Notes under the pieces: generated by a model | Database searches by the model: none | What the model was told of the DNA's origin: nothing | Seen by the model: the letters and a program-made list of their open reading frames with translations, nothing else | Source of the DNA: Neelides folsomi | Taxonomy: Eukaryota > Arthropoda > Collembola > Neelipleona > Neelidae | DNA length: 64,000 nucleotides | Reading direction: 5' to 3' | Assembly (NCBI GenBank): GCA_034687125.1 | Contig: JAQGBZ010000113.1 | Location: 62,001 to 126,000, forward strand | Position numbers and translations under genes: made by a program | Shown here: one piece after another, positions 39,225 to 49,500 of the stretch | Position numbering within the stretch: the stretch's first letter is position 1 | Layout of the letters: each line of letters opens with the position of its first letter

Positions 39225-41173
39225 TTAAAGTTCTTCTTTATTAAAATTTTTCCTATTTTGTGAATCAACAGCCCAAAATTGTGACTTCAAATTCCTGACA
39301 TCTCTTTCTCTCTTCACAAACGCTGAGTAACTGGAAACGCAATTTCCAATGAACAGATCGGCTTTTCCTAAAATTGCAAGATCCACATGGGGCGAGTCAG
39401 CGTTGTACTTCACAACATTCACCTTCAAGTACTTCAAAGCCGATCGGAGTTCATCCAACATGTGATCTTTGTCAGACGCGACAAAGATACTTCTTGCCTT
39501 CACCTTCTTTACTGCTCTCTTAACTTCATTAATAATAGTCTTCGTGGGCGGAAAGCACATATCGTATTTGAGATCAACTTTCTTCGTTTCGTAGCCCGTG
39601 CACTGAGGTGATGCGAAGAGACCATCACGAGAACCATCAACCAATTCGCAAGCCTTTGACTGTAAAATTAAAAAATAATATTTATTACCTAATATGATAA
39701 CAAATGTTCTAATAAGTAATATGTAGTAATAATAATATTATTATTCAAATTACAACTTATAATTGTGCTATTAATATACCCAATCAACACCGTTTCTTAG
39801 ATGAATTCCAAGAAATGATGTTTTGAGATACTTGTTGATGAATTCCATCGCTTTTTCTTCTATTTCATTGCTCCAAATTAAAAACTTCTGCAAAGGAGCG
39901 TTGCTTTCTTCAACAGGAAATGAACTTGGAGGACCAACAAATGCCAACACTAGCAATAAAATATTCATGTAATTTTACAATTTATTTTACAATTTAATGT
40001 CAATAAGTTTATAATATTTATACCAATTATATGTAAATGTAACTGTCTATCAAAGATATTTATAATTTGCTTTGCCAACCTGGATATTCACTGGATGGAA
40101 ATCTTTTTCTCCAGCTTTTTTCAAGATTATTGCTCTGAGATTTAAGATAATGGAGATCCGGACCGTAGAATTCAGACTCAACGAAATCAATCTGTTTAAT
40201 GATAATTACTTTTATTAACATTTTCCTATTATGGTAATAGTTTGTCATTAGTTTATTAGGTATTGTGTGAGTAAAATATTATAGGTATTAACAACAACTA
40301 CAATAAATACAGATATAATAAAGGTAAGGTAGGTTTAGTATATGCATATATAAATATTGTGTATTCGTTCCCCTATTACGTGCTCTATTATCAGCCTACA
40401 GCTTACTATTATATTAAAAATTAAGTATGTTACTTTAAAATTGTCCCAAAATGGTCCAAATGGATTTCCTTCTTTAGCATTGCATCCTTTACCCTCTTCT
40501 CTCTCTGTATAGCAGAATGCTAAAATAAAATATAAAACCGTTATTTTACTTATTTTATATAAATAATTGATCGTTTAAAAAAGATTTAAACGAGATAGTA
40601 ATTTAGTTACAAATTCTTTTATCAGCTGGCCAAATTGAAGAAGAAATTTGAGTCATAAAGTCTTCCATTGTAATGACACGATGATAATCTTGAATAGGTT
40701 CAACTTTAAAATACGTATTAAATGGAATTTGAAACTGTAAACATTTAGAACAATAATTAGACATTCATAAAATTACTCTAAAATATCTTCATTGTATAGT
40801 TAAACATTAATTTCCTTACAGATCCATGTTTATAAGGAATGTATTCTACAAAAGGCGGAAGAATGAGAGTCCTATTAATTTCCTTTGCAAAGGAAAGTGA
40901 TCCAAGAAATTGATCAGCTTGATTTCCGAACCGTCCTGATTTATTTAAAATTCAAAGATAAGATTGCTATACGCATATTAATTGAATTTCAATCTCATTC
41001 TGAAATCAAATTGAACACTTACCCATACAGGGACAATAGGCTATATAGCCATTAGGATCAACTTCGTGACTTTCAATCAATGTGAAAAGGAAGGATAACA
41101 ATATGAGATATTTGAAGTCGTTTCCTTTATTTATTTTACAGAAAAATTTTATTTTAAATACAACTATCGCCAT
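39225..41173 (-). CDS. Pofut1: GDP-fucose protein O-fucosyltransferase 1
   Basis: Seven exons: 41173-41023, 40935-40820, 40734-40611, 40519-40434, 40191-40080, 39949-39780 and 39659-39225; 397 residues (family 385-402). The enzyme adds fucose to Ser/Thr of EGF repeats, notably in Notch, inside the ER. A hydrophobic stretch at about 22-35 ([16 protein letters not shown]) acts as signal peptide and is preceded by an unusually long basic N-terminus. The GDP-fucose site is seen in [16 protein letters not shown] and in HLRNGVDW (Arg248 is the expected catalytic arginine). [11 protein letters not shown] is also typical. The C-terminal half holds IFVASDKD and [21 protein letters not shown]. The last four residues, KEEL, are a KDEL-type ER retrieval signal. 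Cys positions fit the known disulfides. High certainty. Confidence 0.96.
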
Positions 41174-42108
41174 TAAGTAGAGAATATTTGTAATTTGATT
41201 GTGATTTGAGGAAGTCCAATTTTATGTCAAGGGGTTTACCGGGTGTTGACTTTCAATCTCTTTATTCCCTCTCTTTAGTTTCAATTTCAGCATCCCCCGA
41301 AAACAGATTCTGTCATCTTCTCATCCTCATCTTTCTTATACCTTGGTATATCGACTCACTATTAAAATATTTAATAAGACATATATTAGACATAAAATAG
41401 GAAATGAGGCCTGTGAATGCAAAAATATTTGTTTTATCCGTCTTTTATAATATAACGGGCCCAATATGCAAAATGAAATAAGCATCTACCTACCTACCTT
41501 ACTTAAATCTTTTTAAGTAATTTCATTTCACATTGGATTTACCCAAATGGCAATTAAGACAATTTATGTGCATCCTCATCAAATAATTACAATGAATATA
41601 ATACATAATTGTATATTTAATATGCTAGATTATATTATAATATTATTATGTTAAGTGTATATAAGGTAAAGTGGCAAACAACGTAAACGTGTTTTACGTA
41701 TGTAGTAACACTGATAGCGCAATGACTAAGATTATTATTGATTAAGAGTTCCAGCGTATTTGGCTTATTGCAGGAGTAACATTACCCAAAAAGTTAATTG
41801 TGTAATAGGAAAAAGTGGTCGCTCTCAAGGACAATATAAATCTTAAAGGTGTAGACGAACTTGTCTATGCCCATTATGTGAACGAACATTCATGCAAGCT
41901 TTACATTGAACTATAGATGTAAGAAAGTAACAATCATTTACAACACTTTTATATCATTGCACGCATATTATTTGTATGGATGTTATGAACAATGTTACAT
42001 ATGAATTGACCCCTAGCTGTCTTCATTTTCATTTGGAATCTGCAACAAAGAAGACTCATAAAGTTTTTAATTCAATATTTTTATTCTCCGCGCTTTTAAA
42101 CGTTCAAT
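41174..42108. other. Intergenic between divergent Pofut1 and a secreted-protein gene
   Basis: 0.9 kb that must contain both promoters. 41200-41400 is less AT-rich. Short ctac repeats lie near 41486-41499. No regulatory motif assigned. Confidence 0.5.
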
Positions 42109-43040
42109 ATGAAATCTTCCAACGGGAAAAATCCCATATTTATATTTTCCTGCGTTTTGTTTGCAATTCAAGTTCAAGTGTATTCAGAGAAGATATTCGA
42201 TGCTTGTACTGAAGTAAGTAAAAACTCACTCATATAAACTATTTATCTTAATTATTTTTGTGTATTTTTTAATTTTTATTGTAAATAATTTGTGATTTTA
42301 GATGAACTTGTTCCAAGGAATCTGTAAAACCGTTGGGAATTTTGGTCTTGGAGGAGAAGAGAGCTGCCAAGATTATGTTGAATGTCGAAATGCAGGGGAT
42401 CATCTTGAAGATCTCTTCCAAGCTTGTAACCCAAATGAAATCTTCGGAATAATTGAGAAAAAGTGTATTTCTACTGATAACATCACAGAATGTCCTCAAA
42501 AACTTTGCTCTTCTGAAGGTTAACACTGCTTTAAAAAATTGACTATTTCTGATATTTATTGTTCATTCAATTAACAATAAGTATTATCACCTAAACACAA
42601 TAAGGTTTGCGCGATCTTCAGTTCGACATTAACCAAGGAGTGCGCAAACCTTTTTGTGGTTGGGTAGTATGTAGGTACTTATGTAAGGTATACATAATAA
42701 TATAATATTCCACCCAATTGATCATCTTCTACAATTTCTATAATATATAGGTGCATTTAAATCTAATACTTTATTCTTGTTTACAGATAATGTTGAACCT
42801 GAAGAAGTGACTAAAACAGTAACAGTGATTAATACAGAAGTTAATAAGGGCAACAAAGATACGTCATATAATGTATTTCCTCCTAAAGCTGAGCTTGAAA
42901 ACAAAGAGCAAACTAAAATTGAAGAGACGAATTCAATACAAATACAAACCAATTCTTCTAACAGAACTCCTAAACTAAACAACTTCGTAACTTCGTTTTT
43001 CTCAATAATTCTCATGTACTTTCTTATTGTTCATGTTTAG
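42109..43040 (+). CDS. Small Cys-rich secreted protein with C-terminal hydrophobic tail
   Basis: Exons 42109-42213, 42302-42518 and 42787-43040; 191 residues, phases agree. Residues 8-26 (NPIFIFSCVLFAIQVQVYS) are a signal peptide. The mature N-terminal part has eight cysteines in about 75 residues (ACTE, GIC, SCQDYVEC, ACNP, KCIS, ECP, KLC), suggesting a disulfide-bonded, helical domain. A polar, Thr/Glu/Lys/Asn-rich stalk with NSSN follows. The last 18 residues are strongly hydrophobic (FFSIILMYFLIVHV) and end the protein, as in GPI-anchored precursors or a tail-anchored stalk. I do not recognise the family. Arthropod hemolymph glycoproteins have a similar Cys-spaced look, but I could not match them. 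Confidence 0.75.
42602..42652. repeat. Intronic stem-loop, 11-bp arms
   Basis: aaggtttgcgc (42602-42612) and gcgcaaacctt (42642-42652) are exact reverse complements with a 29-nt loop, inside the second intron of the Cys-rich gene. The arms are GC-richer than the surroundings. Confidence 0.6.
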
Positions 43041-43679
43041 TGAAATTCTTTTAATTCTAAATATTTATCATATATTAGAACATCTACTTAAACAATCAGT
43101 GTTTACTAAATACATAATTTATGATATGCATGCGGTAAAATAACCATTTTATATTATACTTATATTCAAATATAACAACCATTAAGAACTGCGAAAATTT
43201 TATTAAAGTGTACTGTACCAACTAATTTTTGTAATTACCTACAAATATTTGTTTTTATATTTATTCATCCCCGCGTTAATGTACCAAACCTTGTCAAATT
43301 GAATATTATAATAAATACTATTAAAATACATAATTTTTATGTAAGTGTAATATAGCGATTTACAATAATTTATAATTTATCAAGATTCTGGTCATACCAA
43401 ATTGAAATGTAACAGAACACTTGTGAGTAAGAAATGCTTTTATTACCGTCTATCACGTTCAAAGGTTTTTCTAATTCGCACTCTACTTTCGTTTGTTTTT
43501 TCGGCAAGGCTGGACTGGATAACTGGATAAGATATCCAATTATATCCAGCATGTTTAAGCACAGGAAGCCGATAAAAAATTAGTTTTATCCAGTTTTAAC
43601 CAGCCTAAAAAACCAGTTAAAACTATAGTCAAATCTCCAGTCTATGTTTACATTGATAGATACGTTGGCCAACTGTGCT
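43041..43679. other. Intergenic, 0.6 kb
   Basis: 3' flank of the Cys-rich gene up to the mariner element. 43500-43620 contains scattered copies of tatccag/ggata in both orientations, perhaps an old repeat remnant; nothing coding. Confidence 0.5.
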
Positions 43680-44004
43680 GACTCCTCACCAAATTAATTG
43701 GATGGATTGGATGGATGCATGGATTCATGCATACATTTGTATCATTCCCGAGAGTAGCTTTCTCAGTGAGAACATTCCCGAAAGACGCTTTCCAGAAACG
43801 TTTGTTCTTAATACATACCTTCTTTATACATACAAGGGCAAGATACATTATCAAAAACGTTAATAGGTAATGTCTACCAATTCTACATTGTAATACGTTG
43901 ACTAACTGTACTTAAGCTATTTGTAAAAGATGCATAACTTTTTATTCTATTGACTTAATTTAATGAAATTTTAAAGAGAAGTAGCTTAATAAATGTAGAA
44001 TGGA
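43680..44004. repeat. Left terminal inverted repeat of the mariner element
   Basis: 325 nt. Relative to the right end it carries a 16-nt net insertion near its outer edge (repeats of ggatggatt). Inside that, I count about three substitutions in roughly 290 bases. Confidence 0.85.
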
Positions 44005-44202
44005 ATAATGCACTTGCTTTTGTTTTAATGTAATTGTGATTGTACGAAAATTTGATGGTAGTATGAGAAACTCACAAGTCTTGTAAAATGAATTGATATT
44101 TGTTTATACTAATAGTTAATAGTTTTATTTCTATCTGATAGAAAGTTATTTGATTGTTAAAGCTTGGATTATTGGTATATTACAATATGAGATCACTTAA
44201 AC

Positions 44203-45115
44203 TCAAAACAATCCTTCAGCTTCAATGCACTTACGAAGACGAAGGCGTCATTCATCAATTGCTGAACGAATTTTCTCCATTGGAAACTTATCCCATTCTT
44301 TCAAAAGCGATTTCTTGAGTGATTCAAGGGATTTGTGATGTTTTGATATAAACCCTTAACTCAAGTTGATCCCAAATAGAGTAATCTAATGAATTTAAAT
44401 CTTGACTTGATGCTGGCCATTCGTCAGATGCAATAAAATCGGGAACGTTATTTTCATGCCATTCTTGCGTCAATTTTGCGCTGAGTAGTTGCAGAATCTT
44501 GCTGGAATATCCAATGTTCCCCTTCGAATAACCTTACATTTAAAGGTTTCGCAACATCTTTGTTTACTTTAACACCCTTTTCAACAAAGTGCAATGGAGC
44601 TTTTCCTCTTGCGCTGACTCCAGCCCATACCATCACATACGCTGGAAAAGCCTTTTTAGGCTTCATTCTCAAAAGCGGTGGAACAGATTTTTGATTAGTG
44701 GCGTAAATCCTCTGATTCTGAGAATTAAATTTCTCTTCGACTGTAAAGAATTTTTTGTCTGTGAAAAGAATATTCTTTACTTACTTTATATCGAAAAAGT
44801 TCCAATAGTTTTTTGCAGCGCTCTACTCTCTTTTCCTGATTGATTTTGCTTATGAAATGTGTACAAGTAAACTTTAAGGTTTTAAATCCGAGCCCTTTAA
44901 CGAAGGGTCGTACGTGAAATCTGCATGAATTTTGATATTTTCTTAATTGAGCGGACGAGATTTCTGATCTGTCTTTGTTTCACGGATTTAATCATTTTGG
45001 GAGTCCTGATCGTCCTTTTTCGAGTTTTTGGCATGTCATGAATGAATCCTCTATCCTTGAATTGCTTGAGAGTTCATCTAACAGTTTGGGCAATTATCAC
45101 ATAGTCATATTTATA
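44203..45115 (-). pseudogene. Broken mariner-type transposase gene
   Basis: Recognisable blocks lie in different frames: the HTH part, the central GKAPLHFVEKGVKVNKDV stretch, QQDSA, VPDFIASDEWPASSQDLN and the C-terminal RLRLRKCIEAEGLF before a stop at 44203-44205. Frame changes near 44460 and in-frame stops in the last third show it is inactive. Confidence 0.8.
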
Positions 45116-45139
45116 TTGAAACCTAAGTAAAGGCATTTT

Positions 45140-45448
45140 TCCATTCTACATTTATTAAGCTACTTCTCTTTAAAATTTCATTAAATTAAGTCAATAGAAT
45201 AAAAAGTTATGCATCTTTTACAAATAGCTTAAGTACAGTTAGTCAACGTATTACAATGTAGAATTGGTAGACATTACCTATTAACGTTTTTGATAATGTA
45301 TCTTGCCCTTGTATGTATAAAGAAGGTATGTATTAAGAACAAACGTTTCTGGAAAGCGTCTTTCGGGAATGTTCTCACTGGGAAAGTTACTCTCGGGAAT
45401 GATGCAAATGTATGCATGAATCCATGCGAGTTAATTTGGTGAGGAGTC
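45140..45448. repeat. Right terminal inverted repeat of the mariner element
   Basis: 309 nt, reverse complement of 43680-44004 with the differences given there. Confidence 0.85.
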
Positions 45449-46538
45449 TAATGCATTCACAAGGAAACATTATCAATTTCATCAATCTACCAAGAACCAA
45501 TATTACGATTTACGACCAATATTCTATCCTTGGTTCGACGTAAGTTGTATCCTTGGTTTATGTCACTATGTTAGGTGAGGTTGTGCGCATGCGTATCATG
45601 CTCAAATTATGAAAACCTATAATATATGTCATGGCCTCTGCATAGGGTTATATAATTTTTGACTAAGCTCTTTACAATCCATGTTTGAGCAATGGCTAAT
45701 GTTTAACCTTGATTTCATAACTATACTCTTAACTATGCATAGCTACGGGCTATGAACATGGACGATGACTCATACAGTTTTGTTATATATTGGAATGGTT
45801 CCAGGGCGCTATCTAGTCGTTTCAGCTTGCAAGAATCCCCATGTAATATTCATAAGCTCCACCCTCCCGTGCATGTTAGGGGGTTAGCAACGTTGGTCAT
45901 CATTTAGCCACCCTACATTTTGCACCAGGTGTCTCAAAAGTCCGAGCAGCTATTTCCTTAACATGCATAGAAAAAGGGAAGTTATTTAAGAAGCGCCTGC
46001 GCCTAGGTCATCCAACTCTCTCTTCCAAGGTATAAGCAACAAAGCTGCAGAGCAACTTGCACGTCGTGTAATATAAAATGTATGCGAGTGGCTGATGTAT
46101 GCCCAGGACATGAACTTCCTATCTTTCCCATGAGTCCCATAGTCCAACTATAGGGGTTGGTTTCGAGCGCCTTTCTCCCTTTTCAAATCAACCTTTCAAA
46201 GTGGAGACCAAACGAGAAGTCGGATAGTTTTAGTTTTAATTAAAACGACATTTGGGCTCATCTGAATAATATGATAATTGATGAGCCAATCAAGGGGAGT
46301 CTGGATCTTTGTAAGTCATATCAATTCCAATATTATATTTCCGCACAATTGAGTTAAACTATATTAAAATTAATTTAAATCTACTAAAATATGTAAGGGA
46401 AGAAGTATACAATATTTACAGCTAATGTTTTTAATATTGGTCCTATTTACGAAATTTTACATTGATTGAAGGTACTCGCGAGTAAAATTACGTTGATTGG
46501 CGTTCCCTATTACTCATACAATCTCTAAACTATTCGGG
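45449..46538. other. Intergenic/upstream region of the ZMYM gene
   Basis: 1.1 kb. Less AT-rich than most intergenic stretches here. It includes two near copies of tatccttggttt around 45524 and 45549, and should contain the promoter and 5' UTR of the ZMYM gene. No coding exon found. Confidence 0.5.
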
Positions 46539-49500
46539 ATGCCGGTGGCCAAGAAGCGGACAGGACCAAGGAAGGCTACTAGACCCGAACCCGCGAAGAG
46601 TAATTTCTTCCATTTACACATTATCCGATCATTTTATAAAAAATTAATTATTAAAATACCAATTGAACTTCATTTTTACATTATTTATACTAACATGATT
46701 TATTCTTTTAAGATGTTAATCATAAGAATAAAGACTCGAACGAAAACAACGTGGAGGAAGAGGCTAGTCCAACCTCAGAAGAATTAACAACTGGTAAGTA
46801 TTGAATTTTTTCCAATGTTAATTTTCTTAATCAAGTTATGAATGTCATTGAATAACAATATTCACATTTCAATAACTATCCAGGAACAAGTGGAAATATA
46901 CATAATCAAACGAATGGAGAAGGGACTGGGACTGAGAAACAATCTGAAAATGGAAACAAAAAAGGCAACAACAAAGATAATGGGGAAGTCACAAGCGACG
47001 ACGAAATTGTTGCGCTACCTCCAGCCCCTTCTAAGGATCCCGTTGTTTACGAAATTACCGATGATGAGGAAGATGAACAGGAAACTAAAGACATGCCAGT
47101 TAATCCTAACGATCGAGGAAAACCAGACCCTCTTAATAATGAAGAGATTGATGGTGATACGACAATTTCAAAAACAGGTCAAAGTGATGAAACTCCCATG
47201 ATTCGAATAAGATTGGATGGTGTTTTCGAACAAAGAAACGGAGAGGAAGAGGAAGACAGCGTATGTCTATTATATGACTTACATTTACATTTAATACCCG
47301 ATTAAAAATCTTAACAGTTCTATATTAATCTTATGTTTATGATTATTTTATCTTTCAGAATCCCCATGATATTCAAAGCATGATGGAAGTTCAAATGTCA
47401 GAAGGAGATCCGGTAAAGAACACAGAACCCTTTATACCTGAAAAAGAACCGAGAAGACCAAGGAGAGCAGCTGCACAAGCTGCAGCTAATACAATTAAGG
47501 TTTGCCATTTATTATATTTAATTTTTTCAATTATTATTTAATTATATTTAATAAGATGAATATTGTTAATACTAAGAATAAGACTCATTATTAATATTTA
47601 AATCTGTTTAGAATCTAGTTACGAGTCTCGAGTCCGAAAAGGACTATGACAAAAACGATCGCAATTACGAAGAAGACTCAACCGAATCAAATTTTCCAAT
47701 ACCTCGAGCTTCTTCACTTTCAGCAGCAGTCCACACACCTCAAACTGAACAATACAAATGTCATGTCTGTTCAAAGGTATGTTCAATTCATTTATAACTT
47801 GGTATACTTATACTATATTTATTTCAAGACCTATAATTCACTTTTTAATGGTTTATCATTAAACGGAATAAATTATTTTCAGTTTACGATTTGTTCCATT
47901 GTGGTTCGTCGTTACGGTACAGAACTTCACATGTGCTCAAATTCGTGTTTTAATACCTACCGGAACCCTAAGACGGTATTGAAGGTTCCTGTTCCTTGTG
48001 CTCAATGTGGTTCTAAGCAAAATAACCATTTTTATTGGGAAACCATGAATTATTGCTCTGATGCATGTGTCGGTGAGTTTTCAGTATAATAAATTCTTTA
48101 AATGCATACATTCTTTTTTTTATAAAAATACATTTATCCAAAATTATTTTATCTCATTTTAGCGAATTACGCCCTCACTGTTGGTGGAAAGTGTGCGACA
48201 TGCGAAAGTCACGTGGCGTGGAGCGGTATTGGAAAATATTGCGTCAGATTTGGCTCAGACATTCGTCAATTTTGTACTGCTAGTTGTTTAGAATCTTACA
48301 AAAAGAATGCACGGGTCTGTTTCAACTGCCAATTAGACATCAAACAATTGAAGAGCGTGGTTATTGCTAATATTCCTCCAAAATCCACGGCAAAACCATT
48401 ACCAAAAGTAAGTGCCAGTTTTTATAATTTTATTAAACTTAATAACTTCTCAATGTGGCTGTGGATTTATTATTTCACCAACTACTTTATTAACTAATAC
48501 TTATATGGAATTGTATTATTTTACAGGAATTTTGTACACAAGACTGTGTTGAAATGTATGTCGAAACGAATATGAATCGGAGTGTGAAGTCAAGAAAGAA
48601 TCCTGTGCTTTGTGTCGTTTGTGGAACTACTAAAACTCCTTTTCGTGATATTATATTGGCCACAGGGAAAGTGAAAATGTGCTCGGAACAATGCTGGAAG
48701 AAATTTTTATATTCACGAACAATTGTTAAAACTACGAAATGTGAAACGTGTACAACTTTCATTCCGTAAGTTAATTATTTTTGATCACCAACAAATAAAA
48801 CCAGTAAATATTTGTTCAACTTGAATTTTCTTTCAGATACGAAGCGTATGAGTTTGATTTCGTAGCTAACGAAAATGCCAACATTCTTTTTTGTGCACCA
48901 ACGTGTAAAAATGTTTATGTTTTGGGGAAAAGAGAAATCCAAAGTTGTACTTCTTGCAAGGTCATTACTCAATTAGAAATTAGAATTAGTTAAACATGAA
49001 TTACATTTTAATATTAAATAATTACTGAATTTAGTAGAATATGCTTAATTCTAATAATAAATATTTCTTGACTTCATGAAAATTCGGATTTAATTTAAAA
49101 AATATTTACAACATAGGTAAAAAAGTACAATTTCGACTTAATTCGAAACCCAATAAGAGGGTTTTCCGTCTGCTCTTTGAGTTGCATTCCTGGTCAATCT
49201 AATGAGCTCTTCGAATTACAACGAAAATGGGAATGTCAAGAGTTTCGTCCTATTTCTCCTCCAATGCCATCAATTCAAATCAATTCCGTATCTTCACTCG
49301 CTCCACCACCAATCTCCCCAACACCAACCGTTACGATCACTTCTGTCCATTCTCAACCAATCCGCCCAATGACTCCACAATTCCCCAATTCAAATAATTT
49401 CATTCGACCGCCAAAGAGAGTTTACAACAAAGGTATTGCATCTTATTTCTAAGTGATTTTTAAATGTAAAGTCGGAGCAATTTATTACAGATATTTCATT

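Larger units (their letters stand above)
43680..45448 (-). mobile_element. Tc1/mariner-superfamily element (DD37D-like), transposase decayed
   Basis: A 1.77-kb element bounded by inverted repeats of about 310-325 bp. Between them, on the minus strand from about 45115 to 44203, lies a transposase relic. It has an N-terminal helix-turn-helix-like part (FIHDMPKTRKRTIRTP), then AYVMVWAGVSARGKAPLHF, the second catalytic Asp in WIFQQDSA, and the third in SSQDLNSLDYSIW. I count about 37 residues between those two Asp, as in the DD37D (maT-like) group. The gene has several frameshifts and in-frame stops, for example a stop in place of Trp near the C-terminus, so it makes no transposase. The right flank starts with TA, the mariner target; the left flank has CT instead. 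Confidence 0.85.

Noticed and set aside
44454-44672. Mariner 72-codon frame as a host gene
   Set aside because: It is the central piece of the decayed transposase inside clear terminal inverted repeats.
46842-47201. 119-codon plus-strand open frame
   Set aside because: Out of frame with the ZMYM exon 46884-47260, which has matching splice phases.
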